NCBI RefSeq assembly: GCF_001522545.3
Contig: NC_031770.1
Location: 3,842,281-3,906,280, forward strand
Reading direction: 5' to 3'
Length of the DNA: 64,000 bases
Source of the DNA: Parus major
Lineage: Eukaryota; Chordata; Aves; Passeriformes; Paridae
Below, piece by piece: positions 1 to 12,173 of the stretch. The notes below the pieces were generated by a model, which was not told the origin of the DNA, ran no database searches, and saw nothing but the letters and a program-made list of their open reading frames with translations. The position numbers and the translations under genes are program-made. Position 1 is the first letter of the stretch; the number at the start of each line of letters is the position of its first letter.

Positions 1-2880
1 CAGCGGGTCCCACTCATGCCTGAGGAACACTTTGCAGGGAGGCCTGAAAGGGCTCACTGGGAACAGTGACCAGTGAGCACGAGGCTGTTCCCAGTGGCTG
101 GAGGAAGCTGGAAGTTGGGTACCAGTCTGTGATAGATGGCAGTGCAGGGAGGAACAGGCCAAGAGGAGCCTGGAGATGGACAGAGTCTCATGTGGTTTAA
201 GCAGACAAATCAAGAGTTTGTCCATGATAACAGTTTCCTTACTATTTTCTGATCTTCATGCAAATATTTGGGATTTGGGGCACTCATGAGCCAAATTGTG
301 GTCAATGCAGGCTTTTTTAATGATCATCACTTTTAGTCTACTCATTTTCTTTTCTTCCTGCTTTCTTTTTTCTTTTTCTCAAAGATTCATCATTAAAAAA
401 AACTTAACTACATGGACAGGAAAAAACCCCAATCCCTTCCTTTGACAAATTGGAAATCTCCAAAGACTTGTAAGCCAGTATGAAAGATTGACTTAATGGA
501 GCAGTATATTTTTGATACAGCAAGGAGCCTCCCAATCCTCTGATTAGACTGATATAGATTTTCTAGAGATTAGCAAAATCTGAAATGCATTAAAAAAAAA
601 AATCCAGTGTGACAAAACAGTTTTGACAGCATAAATGAAACCTAAAGCAATGTAAAATGTAATTACTGCAGCTATCCCTGTGACCCGCCAGCGTACACTG
701 CCTTGCTCTGCCCTCAGGAGAGCTGGGCTTATTTTCCACCTATTTATTTTTCTGCATGTTTGGCAAGGATATTTTTAGTTTAATCATTTGCTTTTCTTTG
801 GTGTCCCATTTCTGGTTCCTCTGTGTTCTAACGTGGGTTTTGGTGAAAAGATTAAAAAAATAAATAAATAAAGGATTGGAAGGTTATGAGGAGGGTACAG
901 GAAGTTCAAAGACAAACCGGAATCAATCCCTTACTGCCTTTCCACGTGCTTTGGTGGTAGGGCTGTGTGAGTGCTTTATTTAACTTGCAGAGGTTCAGGA
1001 GAAGTGCTGGGGTTTATTTACATTCCAGTGGAATGGAGGGGCCCTGCTGGCATTAGGAATTCACAGCCCATGCATCTGTGCAGTGACAGTTCCTGCTCTG
1101 GAGAAACCCAGTGACCATGGGACAGGACAGGAGGAAACAGGCTTGGAAGTCCCACAGACACACAGAAAGTGGAGGAGTGTTGGCCTGTGCTTTACCCTCC
1201 AAGCACAGGAGGGTCCTGGCATCAGCCACCCCAGCATTGGGAGTGCAGCTCTACCTGCCAGAGCTTTCTTCTGAAAAGCTTCCTCTTCACTGATTTAATT
1301 TTTTGCTGAAGGTAACGTGGTGGATCTGCTGAATATTGGAGTTTATGTGTCGTATCTATAGCTGGTTTTGAACTGTTAGACTTGGGGAATCAGTTTTTGG
1401 TCCTTGAGCCCTTGTTTTCCTAGCCATTGTCACAGCAGGGAATGACAATGAAAACAGTCAGCAGACAGCTCCAGATTAAAAAAAAAAATCTTTAACCCCT
1501 ATTATCTTTAAAAAATAACCATGGGGCAGTTATTTGGTGTTTTGGGGAAGGATCACAGTTGGCAATGTTACCTGGCTCTTGGGCAGCACCTGTCTGAGGT
1601 ATTTGTGTGGCTTCCATTACCATGGGATCTGAGGAGCCCTGTGCTCATCAGTGTGCTCATCCCATGGCTCCTGTTCACAGGAGAGCTGCTCCTCTTGCTG
1701 GGTTTGCTCTCAAACCTTTAGAAAGCCTCCAAAAGCTCTTGTGATTTTATCTGGAATCTAAAGCACAGGTCCCCCACATGTTCCTGACCTCTGGAAAGCT
1801 GGCAGCCATCCAGTTTTCCTGGGCCTTGCTGCCATTTCCATCCCCACATCAGAATAACTTTTAATTAAAGCTGCTGCTCCCTGTGGCTGGGTGGTGGCAC
1901 AGGCAAAATTTGGTGCTGGTAAGGTACCCTGTGATGTTTTTAATGAGTTGCTTCTTTTTGTGTTTTGCTCACTTAGAACTCCTGATGGAAATTTTGCAGG
2001 AAAGGGCACTCTCTGTGTGGGTCCATGGCTTGGACAATGGGTTTCCTGTACAGATGGCAATAGGTTTATGGTAATTTCTATAAATATATGATTATAACAA
2101 CCACATCAGGAATTTAATTGATAACCCGGTGATAACAGACCCCACTGTAACTGGCAACACAAGCTGTGTTTTACATTTATGTCTTTTCATACAGTCAGAT
2201 GGTTTTATTGCCCTGGAATTTAATGCATTTTAGATTTGCTAATCTCTCTAAAATCTATACATCAGTTTAGTCAAAGGATTAAGGTTTCTTTAATAAATCA
2301 AAAATATACTGCTCAATTAATTCAATCCTTCACATCAGCTTAAAAGCCTTTGGAGATTTTTAACCTGTAAAAGGAGATTTTTCAAGCAGGATTTACACTT
2401 TTAGAACAATGCAGGAAAACAGAAAGAAATACAAAATAAATAGACATTACAATTCAGTAATGCCTGTAGAAAGAGGCATGATTTTTTCACCAAAATGTGT
2501 AAATTGGAAATGTTGATGTTACAGGTGAGGAACAACAAATTAATAGATACTCGAGAATTTTATTCTTAAAGTTTTACTAAATAGAGCCAGGCCAATGAGA
2601 TGTGAGACCAAATTAACTCCAAACTTGATATATTTCTGCAGAAATGGTGTCAAGAGGGGAGTAAAAACCCCTCACAACTTTTGAAACATGCAGAAATCTT
2701 CAGGTTTCAGGGCACAAACTCAGTCTCTGAGTAACAGGAACTGGGCAGAAATTTCCTGTCATTGGTAGTGTTGGTGACCTGTAATTCCCCCAGTGGTCAT
2801 GTGAGGATCCACAGGAGCTCATGGTTGTCAGTATATTTATTTCCCCAAACCTTTCAGATGTAGAGCAAGTTTAATTTATT
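1..2880. other. Unique non-coding DNA, no gene seen
   Basis: This interval is AT-leaning, CpG-poor DNA with short A/T runs. Its open frames are at most about 100 codons and none resembles a known protein. Both strands have frequent stops and no splice-bounded frame stands out. The only structured element is a short TAAA run near 854-873, listed separately. Confidence 0.6.
854..873. repeat. (TAAA)n short microsatellite
   Basis: A run of A is followed by about four TAAA units. It is a simple repeat with no sign of being the tail of a retroposed gene, because no repeat or gene body is recognisable next to it. Confidence 0.6.
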
Positions 2881-3022
2881 GACTTTACAGGTTGGGAACT
2901 GAGGCACAGAGTCCCATACCTTTGTGGCACTCACACACTTCAAAAGTCACACAGAACTTGCTAAAGAGGAGAACTGAGCAGAGATTTACTCAGCACCCAG
3001 ACTCCTGAACCACCCACTGCAC
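2881..3022 (+). mobile_element. MIR-like ancient SINE remnant
   Basis: The stretch starts with a TTTACAGGTTGGGAACTGAG-like segment followed by GCACAGAG, then AAAGTCACACAGAACTTGCT and a degraded tail. That order matches the core of MIR-class (CORE-SINE) elements: a segment like 'ACAGATGAGGAAACTGAGGC', then 'GTCACACAGC', then an 'AACCCAG...CTGAC' type end. Similarity is by eye and highly diverged, as expected for a copy older than the avian radiation. A related Deu or AmnSINE-type family is the main alternative. Confidence 0.55.
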
Positions 3023-4430
3023 CTTTTCTCTGGTTCTAGGCTGCCCCTAAATGCAGAGAGTGGCTGAAGCCAGTGGGGATAATCCCGGGGTGTCCATAAA
3101 TCCCTCAATCCAGTGGCTCCTTGACCGAGATCCTCCTTTGGGCAGCGTTGTCCCAGTTCTCCGCGTCACTACACACCAGCACTGGTTTGTTGTGGTTGTG
3201 CTGCAGAACAGATAATGCCTGTTAGAAACAGCAAACTGCTGCAAGCTGCCTTTCAGCTGAGTTATTTATTTCACACAGGCCTGGGATGGAGAGCAAAGAG
3301 CTGAGCCCAGGCTCCCTTATTTGTGCTGTGTGCCGGTGCAGCGCCGAGCTCGCTGGGCGTGAGGTGCAGCACACAAACATCGTGTTGCTAAATTTGTCTG
3401 CAGTGCCTTAGGAAAATTAATTTGCTGTGCAGCCCCTTTGTAAAAAATATTATAGGAATTGCAATAGCAAAGGCAGTTGTTAAGGCTGAGTTCTAATCCC
3501 CACTCTTGGCTAATAACTTTGCTAATAACTTTCTCGAATTTTTTCTGCTCAGAAATTTTCCGTGCTTGGTGTTAGCCCTAAGGTGAAGCTTTCGGAAACT
3601 CTGAGAGGATTTTGAGTTACGACAGCATGAATAAAATACATTTTTCCTCCTCATGTTTTAATGAAACTTTTGCATTCTGAAAAGCCTCTGAAGCAAAAAG
3701 CTTCAGATTTGTTTTGTAGCCCTGAGTAAGGAAAGAAAGCAGCATAATTGATGTCTGCAGAATATCCTGGGTCACAGAACTGCAAGACTTGTGCTGACTG
3801 TGTGTGGTCAGAGCAAATTTAAAGATGAAGGATGACATTCTCAGAAGTATCTAATGGTTTAGGCCCATTTCAAAAGCAACATTGACATTTAGCAGATTAA
3901 ATGTCATAGAATCTCATAGGATCGAGACACCTGCCCGCCTCTTGAAAGTAAAAACCTGTTTCAATAGAACTGGGCAAGGAGTGTTTCTCTTTTCATGAAA
4001 CCTGGGATTATTTCAATCCTCAGGTTGGACCAGGAACCTACTGACAGTGCATGGAGCTCCCATGGTGTGCCACACAGCTGAGGCACATAGGAGACTGTGG
4101 GGGAACAATGGGAATGTGTAGTGAGAGATTCCCCTCTCTGAGGGAAGGGAATCCTCAGCTACAGCTCCTGTGTGCTTTAGGGGCTGTAGGGTTGAGGAGA
4201 CTCCGTTTGAAATGTTCTGTGTCCTTACAAAAAAACTGAGCCACACTGGTCCAATCTACATCTCTGAGTCAAAAATTCGACCACTAATCTCCAATGAGAC
4301 AAGTGAATAAAACAAAAGCAATTTTAATCAAACCTTTACATGAGAAAGTGTTGGAATCTATCTCTGACTCTGTGCTACTGACAAACATGGTTTGGTTTTT
4401 ATCTCAGTGACATCTCAGAGGGCTTCAGCT
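3023..4430. other. Non-coding DNA with a CpG cluster and 12-bp duplication
   Basis: No coding frame is convincing. Between about 3120 and 3385 there are roughly ten CpG dinucleotides, grouped around 3123-3170 and 3332-3382, against a nearly CpG-free background. A perfect 12-bp unit, GCTAATAACTTT, occurs twice in tandem at 3509-3532. The rest has no recognised repeat or RNA gene. Confidence 0.5.
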
Positions 4431-4556
4431 GGAGTGTTTAAAACATGTAAATGTGGCACTCAGGACCTTGGTTTAGTGGTGAACTTGGCAGTGCTGGATT
4501 GACAGTTGGACTTGATCTTAAAGGTTTTTCCAGCCTAAAGGATTTTATGGTTCTTT
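4431..4556 (+). mobile_element. CR1 LINE 3' end fragment
   Basis: The sequence follows the familiar CR1 3' untranslated end in order. It has a GGAGTGTTTAAAACATGTA block, then ATGTGGCACTCAGG, then TGGTTTAGTGGTGAACTTGG, then GCAGTGCTGG, then a TTGGACTTGATCTTAAAGG block. It ends in a decayed form of the ATTCTATGATTCT tail (GATTTTATGGTTCT). CR1 copies in birds are almost always 5'-truncated, which fits this 126-base copy. The CR1 sense strand is plus here. The divergence and decayed tail suggest an old insertion. Confidence 0.85.
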
Positions 4557-7164
4557 AAACTCAACTTGAACTTTTCTATTAAAGCTCTAAGATGCCTCCA
4601 ACAAGAGAAGTGCAAAAAGTGGTGCTCCAGTTCCTCCTATGGCTTTTCCATTGCTGTTGGCCAGATCTGAAAAGTCTTTTCCAGGTTACAGGAACAAATT
4701 TGTGGCTAAGCAAATGTACTTGCCTGAATCTTCTCTTATCTGACACTGTGATGTTGTCTCTGTGTAAGTGCTTTTCTAGTAAAGGTCTGCTGGTTGAAGT
4801 TCTTAGAGGAGCTAAATTTCCACCAAGGAACTTGGTTCCCAAATGCAAGATCCCTTGGTCTGTTAATGGTGCCTGGGTGAAGGCTACTGGAGTTAAAAAA
4901 ATGTTTCATTTACTGCTGTCTCCATCATCAGAGCTGCACTGGGTGTTGGTTCCTAAACCACTGTACCTTCACAATGAATGAAAGAAGTCATTGAGATGCT
5001 GCAGTTCTTAAAAATCCCTCTATGCTTTAAATAATTGAAAAATCAGTGCTGGGATAATGTGAAAGCTGAGGAGTCCAAAGTTCAGAGTGGGTTTGTGTCA
5101 CTGACTGAGTGTGCACATGCAGAGGGTGAGACCAGAAGGCATTTTCCAGCTCCGTTTTCCTTGTTAAATATAAGATGTTATTGTTTATTATTTAATCTAT
5201 GCAGTATACAGGATGTATGATGGGGCTGAATTAATGGCATGGCTGGAAAGGTTATTTTTGGAAATTTTTATCACTTCTGGCCCTTTATTATTTTTTTTTT
5301 TTTTAACCTGGATTTAGAAACAACTTTTACATTTTCATACAGAAGAATGGAATGGCTTGAATTTGGGCTGGAGTGTCCACCCTGGGACCAGCAGGACATC
5401 ATTCTCCTCTTGAGTCCCTCAAAACTCCCTCTCCCAACTGAATTAGCTGGATGAGCCCTTAACTGTATCCAAGTGTTTGTTTTCTCTCTTATTTGGACTG
5501 ATGTTTTTTAAATGTTTTTTAACCAACGCCATTATTGCTTCCTTCTCAGCAGATCTGCTCCTGCAAAATTTTAATACAGAACACCTTCCTTTCCTTGCAT
5601 TTCTTGCACCCTGTATATCCTGCTTGGACTTGGAAATCCAGGGGGATTTTAAATTTTCTTGGGACAATTTCCTCCAATACCTTTGCAATGAATCTTGTCT
5701 GCATCACAAGTGCCATGTGCTAAGCAGCTAAATTGCATTACGAATTGGGGGAATAATTATCAGCCTTGGATTATGGCATTATTAACACCTTAATACTGAT
5801 AACTCTCAGCAGTTCACAAGACCATCAAATGTTTTCTTTTTAATAGTGTCACAGATTTTTCAGCCAGTGCTGGAGATAACTTGACAGCCCCATAGAGTTT
5901 GATGTATGTGTCTGGAGAGGGGGAAGAAAGAAAAAAAGTTGAGACCCTCCAGTCAAACCAATGTCTTTAATGGCTTCCCTAGATTAAAATAATCCCTATG
6001 GGAAATCCACTATGACAACAGTTCTTATACAGATTTTCTGATTTTCCAGTCACTGCTTCTGTGCCACAACCATTCTTTGAAACTGTTTATGTTAGTGAAA
6101 GGCCACATTCTCAGAACCTTTTTTTTTTCTTTTTAAAGAATGTGTTTTAACTCCATTAAGAAGAGTTTGAAGTTCTCACTTTCTTCCTTGGGCATTAATG
6201 TGCCTATTAGTCCTGCATCTTCTGGATGTTTGACAACGTGAAGAAATGTAGGGGTCAGCTCTGACTCTTGTATTAAAGGTCATTGGAGTGTTTGCACTTC
6301 AGTACAGTATTTATAACATGGGTGAGTTCAGCCCCTGGGGGGATTGAAGAATTAGGCTGCATGACAGAAGGCCAGGCAATGACAGTGCTAAAACACATTG
6401 CTGGTGTTGATTTAAAATCAAAAGGAGAAAACAGATTTGCAGTCCCAGAGTCAGGCACACTGATTCCTATTTCCATGTAGCTGCAGTACAAATCTAGCCC
6501 TGAATTGGCTGTTTTCAAAAACAAGACCTGAGGCCAGTCTTAACATGGGGAACTTTATTCAGAACCCAAGTTCATTCAGCACTTCCTTGTTGGAGGAAAA
6601 AGATGTAATTTTTGATAATGACAGGAATAAAAACTACCAAGGAAATTTCAAACTGCTGGGTGGGAGAGGAAATCCATGAGAAAGCACAAAGGACTGGAGT
6701 ATTTCTGTGGGTGTCCACCGAGACCCAAGATCATCTGTTTGTAGCACTGTTGTACTTAACCTTTGTACCTCTGCTTCAGGTTATGTGCTCAGCCAGAGAG
6801 CTGTGAACATGAAGGAGGTCAGACTATTATTTGTGTCCCTGCCACTAAAATTCTCTTGGAACACATTGCTCTGGGCACAGGTCAGAGATTGTCAAATTAA
6901 AAATGAAGTTTAGATTTTTCCTGCTCAGCACCAGTTGTGTGGGGCTTTGGACTGCTAGGTAGAGGTTTGAGAAGCATCTTCTCCTGATTCAATTCCATTT
7001 GGTGATGGCAGGAATCAGGCTGATCCCTTTGTGTTCCAGCCCTGAGTGTCTGTGCGATGAGGAGCTCTGCAGCACTCTGCAGTATTTCTTTTTGCATCAC
7101 CCTCCACTGGCTCCTCTGCCTGCTTTGCCTCTCTGAAAGGTTAATTCTTGTGTATGTTGTGTCC
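4557..7164. other. Unique non-coding DNA, no gene seen
   Basis: The largest open frame is 129 codons on the plus strand at 4592-4981. It begins directly after the CR1 copy, is rich in Leu, Trp and Cys, and has no domain I recognise, so I do not call it a gene. The rest is ordinary AT-leaning DNA with a T-run near 5289-5304. Confidence 0.55.
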
Positions 7165-7243
7165 CAGGTTGCTCCAAGCCCCATCCGACCTGCCCTTGGA
7201 CACTTCCAGGGATGGGGAACCCACAACTTCTCTGGACAGCCTG
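7165..7243 (-). mobile_element. CR1 LINE internal scrap
   Basis: On the plus strand the segment reads CAGGTTGCTCCAAGCCCCAT, then a CCGACCTGCCCTTGGACACTT block, then CCAGGGATGGGG and CACAACTTCTCTGGACAGCCTG. This is the reverse complement of a conserved part of the CR1 3' untranslated region and aligns in order with the longer copies at 13539-13772 and 23927-24400. Only about 79 bases survive and no terminal repeat is left. The CR1 sense strand is minus. Confidence 0.85.
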
Positions 7244-8589
7244 AAATTTGAAGATCTCTTAGTCCTGTGTCACTCTTGTCGCCAAATGCCTCTCTGGGTT
7301 AGTGCTTTCTTTCGCTGTGCTGATGGATAAGTGAAATCAAACCATCTGCAAGGGGTTAAGCTGCAGTTTGTTGTGAAGCTTTGGATGGAGAAAGTCAAAG
7401 TGAGCCCAGTTTCCATCAGGGTCAGCCCTGGGTGTGGTGACCTTTCTGCTCTGACCACCACCCAGCTGAAAGTTCAACTGCATTGACAGGATCTCAGGGG
7501 TGTTTACACGAGAGGCTAGAAAAACAGTGCTGCTCCTGTGAATTTTCACACTTCCATTTGTTTTAAGAGTTAGAAAAAAAATAAATCAACATTTCATAAA
7601 TTCTTTTTCTCACAGACAGGTCTGCCTGAATGAAACAAGCAGTCCCACAACTTTATTTTAAGCTGCTTTTCCTGTTTCCCACACATTGCAGTCAGCAACC
7701 TTTGCCCAGGGCAGGATGACCGTTGATTAATATGGAATACCCAAGTCCTGCCTGTAGTGGTAGGGATGCTCCAGCAAATGGGATGTTTGTTCCACTTGCA
7801 GGCCAAGGAAAGAGGAATTTCTGGAATGATCTGGATAAAAAATAACTGTTTCTTTTGGCAGTCTCGCTTGGACAGTCCTTGAGCTGTTGTGTAGTGGTTC
7901 TATTTACACCAGGAAAATCCAAGCAAACAGGCTGCCCTGGGCTATCAAGATGGCTTAAGTTTCCAACATATTTTTCCCGCGTATCAAAAGTTTGGATCTT
8001 TGCCATATAATCATTTTACAGAACTGTGAGTGGAAAGTACTCCAGTTGTGGTCAGTCTGTTTTCTAAGTTCTCCAACTCCTGCTTTTCCAGGAATGGTCA
8101 GCACAGTCTCCTATCAAATAAATACCTCTAATTTTTTCCTTTCTTGATTTAATTCTCTACAAACAACTGCCCCTCCTGGGCCGTTTTTGGTGCTTGCAAA
8201 CACTGTTGTGTTCATTTAATCCTTGCCCTCTGTACAAATACACAGCAAGGACAAGGCTCTATGCCACAATGGCAGCCATGGGAAATGTGGGAGAAAACAT
8301 GTTAATTGTTTCTTTGAATTTCAGAGTATGTCAACAGATACTCTGTGGTATCATATATGGGGATAGTGTAGTTCCAGGAATCATCTCCAGGCTTTATTTA
8401 TCAGGGAAATAGCAAAGGAGTTGTTCACGTTGCCCATAACCAGCTTTCCGGTACTCCAGACAGATGTTTGTTCGTTCTGTTTACATCATGGGGAAAACAA
8501 AAATGAAAGTCTAAGATGTAAATCCACAGATTTCCATCCCTCCTGCTCCGTTCAGGCCTGGGCAGCTGGATGGGAGAGCACAGAGCAGT
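7244..8589. other. Unique non-coding DNA, no gene seen
   Basis: Open frames here are 104 codons or fewer and overlap each other on both strands without any recognisable protein. No repeat family is evident by eye. Confidence 0.5.
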
Positions 8590-8712
8590 GCTTTGGACCT
8601 GGGCCTGGCTCTTCCCAGCTCTGCTGTCCAGCCAGGGAAGGCCTTGGCTGAGCCGTGCTCCTCTGTGCCTCCATTTCCACGTGTGTGAAAAGTCAGCCTG
8701 TCATGATCCTGT
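8590..8712 (-). mobile_element. MIR-like ancient SINE remnant, antisense
   Basis: Reading the plus strand, a GGCCTGGCTCTTCCCAGCTC block is followed by CTCTGTGCCTCCATTTCC and then ACGTGTGTGAAAA. This matches the order of an antisense MIR: 'CGGCTCTGCCACTTACTAGC', then 'CTCTGTGCCTCAGTTTCC', then 'CATCTGTAAAATGGG'. The match is diverged but the three blocks are collinear, with spacing near that of MIR. Confidence 0.5.
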
Positions 8713-11700
8713 TGGCTTTTTGTTTCTTCTTTTCAAAGTATTTTGACCCCTGCTGCTGAAAAGAGCCAGACACTCCTCTCCATGATTTACCCAGGTGCAT
8801 GGGATAAAAGCAGGCTGCCTGGGAGGAACAGGCTCCCTTCTTTGGAGAGCATGGTGTTGCTGGAGGTGCATGACTGTCTGAAGTGTTTACATCCTGGGCT
8901 TCTAAAGTAATATCTGTAGGCCATCACTTTGGGTTGAAAATTGATTTTATTAGGTGAAAATGAAAATGAACTGAAGAAATGAACTGCAAGCCACATTGCT
9001 GGGCTTACAAAACACGTTACCCAGCCTGATGTGCCCGGATGCAATGAATACGCAGAGACCACCTACTTTGAACACTCCTCTGATTTTCCAGTTTCTTTAA
9101 AGTCTAATAATACTGGCCATGCAGGATGAAAGCAATTGTGAAAAGTGAAAAAGTCCTTGTTTGCCTATCCTGTCATCTGGGGTCTGTTTCACTGAAGCTG
9201 AAAATGAAGGTAACTTGCCTTAATGCTGTAGGACAGCTTTTAGTCTAATTGAGCCATGCATCGGCCAGAACCCAGTATTGAGCCTTCAGTCTCGGGTTAA
9301 TCCTTTTTATTGGCTTGGGTGCAGGTTATCATCCCTTCTTATCAAACAAGGACCCCTTTCTTCTCGCTCAGGATCAGAACTAAAAGCCAGTTGAGAAAAA
9401 AAATGACAAATTCAAAGCTTTAAGCCTCCCCCCCTTCCCCAAAACCCACCCTGTGGACCCACGAGGTGTTGTGCGACACACACACTTCAGCTGGGAGGCT
9501 CGGGTGCATTTTTGTTGCTAGGAGGCTCCCTCCCCTTTCAGCTGTGATTTTTTGGAACTGCAGCTTCAAAGTGTGTGGACTTGGTTCAATTGTTTTGCCC
9601 AGCATTCTTTGAGCAGGATGTCAGATTAAATTTATGGGCAGTGCTTAGTATTTGAACACCTGCTTCAGCCTCCTCTGCTGGCACAGCTCTGAGCAGAGGT
9701 ATGTCAAAGTCACCAATAGCCCGTGTGGAATGTGGGTCACTAATGTTTTTTTAAAGGAAAATAAAGAGGGCTTTGGGGAAAGAAAATGATAAACAGTTAT
9801 TTTGTATCAGGGAGCTGATCAGGCTCATGGGTCACAATTGTTCTTTCTGACCTTTCTGCTTAAAATAACATGAGTAAAAAATCCCTCACATTTATTAGCA
9901 AAGTGCTTTACCATGATTGCAGGTCAAATCACCAAAAAGCAAAGAAAAGGTTATACTCTGCATATTTTAAATACAGGCAAAGATTTAAAAATTAAATAGG
10001 AAATCCCTGACAAAAATTATCCTATATGTACTTCCAATTTATCTTATACTGTGTTTTGGGAGTTACTTCTCAGAGTTACTTATTCTGGTATGGTATTGTT
10101 TAAAATTAGTATAAAAATACAAAAAAAAAATCCCACTTTTTTCCCCCCCTCCATAATCAGTGCCTTGCTCATTTGAAACAGATTCTGCAATGTGAGCAAT
10201 ACTTTAACAGGTTTTATGACAATGGACAGGAGGAGAAACTAGGTTTATTAAAGATGAAATAAAAGGAGATCTTTATGAAGGCCTGGAACCTTGCAGTTGG
10301 GTTCCTTGTGCTTTCCTGTGAAATATCTGGTGTGTGGGTCTCAGGATCCTGAACTAGCTGAACCATGGGCTTGATCCTGTTTGGCATTGCAGTTCCCCCT
10401 TGTGCAGCCCAAACTCCAGCAGCCGACAGCATCTGGAGGTGTGTGAGAAGTGTACAACCCTGCAAGCTTTTGATGCCCCTGAAAGTATCCAAGCCTTTAT
10501 TTCTGGGATGTTCAGCCAAATTCTTCCCATCCTCTGCTGTCTTGCCTTCAAGATGCTTTTTCTGCAGGCCCCCAAAAGGAGAGGTTGCAACATTTTAAAA
10601 AACTTTCTTTCCCTCCATATTGTTCTTTGGGAAAAGCGTAGCGTGGCTGGGATGGTTTATTCACACAAACCAGCCCAATGCATGCTGGCCTGGGTATCCA
10701 AAATATAGTTTTATTGTTGTGGAAAGGCCTTAATGAGGAAGAAAAAACCCCTATTTAACAAAGTGCATCAAGTGCCCTTGGGAAAAATTAGCACACAATG
10801 ACTTCTTGTGCCGCCAATTGAAACAGCAGATTGAAGTAGTGATAGGCTTCACAGGAAATATTAAAAAAGCACAGATGGCTCAAGTTTACATGTTTACAGT
10901 GGAGCTGGAACAGCAGCTAAAACCTTCCAGTATAGTATAATTTACTAGAAGGTCACAGACCCAGTGGTTAGGAGTGAACCTGAAGACTATTGTAAACACC
11001 GTTAGGATTTGTAGAGGTTTAATCCCAGCGTTTTTCGTTCTTTTCTGCACTATTAGAAGCAATTGGTTGCAGCATTAGTGAAAAGAGATACTTAAAGCAT
11101 GGAAAAATGTGACATTCCATTGGTGAGTGTGGAGCTGAGCCCTTGCAGGGAGCTGGAAGGGGGTTATGCAATTGCTACTGTTACTATGTAATTAGAGGCT
11201 CTTTGGCACTAATCTATGGTTGGGCTCACAATGTGATTAAAAAAAAAAAATACTGAAAAATGTAAGTAGAAACAAGCTGCTTCAGCAATCACAAGAGAAT
11301 CTGCTGTGCCCCCAGAGCCCTGCTCCACAGCTCTGAGGGAGGCTGGCCAGGGAAGGATACCCTGGGGATCTGGGTTTACTGCCTTGCCCTGCCACCAGCT
11401 TCCTCGAGGGCCTCAGTCCAGCCAGCTAGGATAGCTGCTGATTTAAGTAACTAATGAAATGTTAATCTATTAAAAAAAGATTTCATTTTGTAAGTTTGTT
11501 GCATCTCTTGTGGGATCTGGTGGAAACGTGAGCACAGCAGAGAGCAGGGCACTCTGCAGGGATTCTTCAAAGGCCCCGGGCAGACTTTTCATCCTCTAAC
11601 CACAGCAAATGTCACTTCTTTCATTTTTCCACCTGTATGCTCAGACTGTCAGATCTTCAGGATACAAACTGTAACATTCCAAACTCAGAAAATGGGTTTA

Positions 11701-12043
11701 AGAAGGCCTGTTTCAGGCTGCAGTGTAAAATGATAAGCTGGGATCTCCAAATGAACTAACTGCTTTTAGTGACAGGTGTCCTTTAACGATGTGGTTTGTT
11801 CCCTGAGGAAATCAGCTTGGTCAATCAGCTTAATGACATTTTAATGTGGAACCATGTCTTGCCTCCCCTGCAGTTTGAGCTATTTTGTGTCCTTAAAACG
11901 ATCCCTAGCCCATAGAAATAGGACAAGCAGCTAATCTGGCCCAGACGCTGAGAGTAAATCTGAAGCAACAAAAAGCCCTGAACAAAAGCAGAACAAAATC
12001 TGGCTCACGTATTTCCCAGTTTTCAAAGCACTGGGGAAAACAG
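8713..12043. other. Non-coding DNA with a possible conserved block
   Basis: No gene is supported. The open frames, up to 102 codons near 10400-10708, have no known domain. The section 9210-9375 is unusually free of low-complexity sequence and is described separately. A short C-run lies near 9427 and an A-run next to a C-rich run near 10122-10151. Confidence 0.5.
9210..9375. other. Possible conserved non-coding element
   Basis: This block has mixed, non-repetitive composition, contains a CGGCC and a CTCGGG, and includes homeodomain-type TAAT cores near 9246 and 9299. It is neither repeat-derived nor open in a coding frame. Calling it conserved is inference from appearance only, because no alignment was available. 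Confidence 0.2.
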
Positions 12044-12173
12044 TTCAGTATTGTTATGCCCTTCCAACAGATGGACTGATTGAAGCATGAAGAGGTGAAG
12101 TATTTTGCCAGAGAAGTGATAAAGTTTGGATTCAGAGATTGATGTCTTGATTTCCCAGTCCAGTGTTGTGTCC
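12044..12173 (+). mobile_element. MIR-like ancient SINE remnant
   Basis: The order is TTATGCCCTTCCAACAGATG, then GAAGCATGAAGAGGTGAAGT, then ATTTTGCCAGAGAAGTGATA, then a GATTCAGA segment and a TTGATTTCCCAGTCCAGTGT end. This resembles the plus-oriented MIR or CORE-SINE layout of 'CCATTTTACAGATG', 'GAGGTTAAGTGACTTGCCCA', 'GGGATTCGAACCC' and 'CTGACTCCAGT'. It is an old, diverged copy. An AmnSINE or Deu-type SINE is an alternative. Confidence 0.45.

Noticed and set aside
3904..3922. TCATAGAATCTCATAGGATC-like motif that could be a CR1 tail
   Set aside because: Only the terminal-repeat-like motif is present. The adjoining sequence has no CR1 body.
4592..4981. 129-codon plus-strand frame directly after a CR1 copy
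   Set aside because: Looks hydrophobic and Cys-rich but matches no family known to me. The adjacent CR1 end carries no coding region, and there is no promoter or splice evidence.
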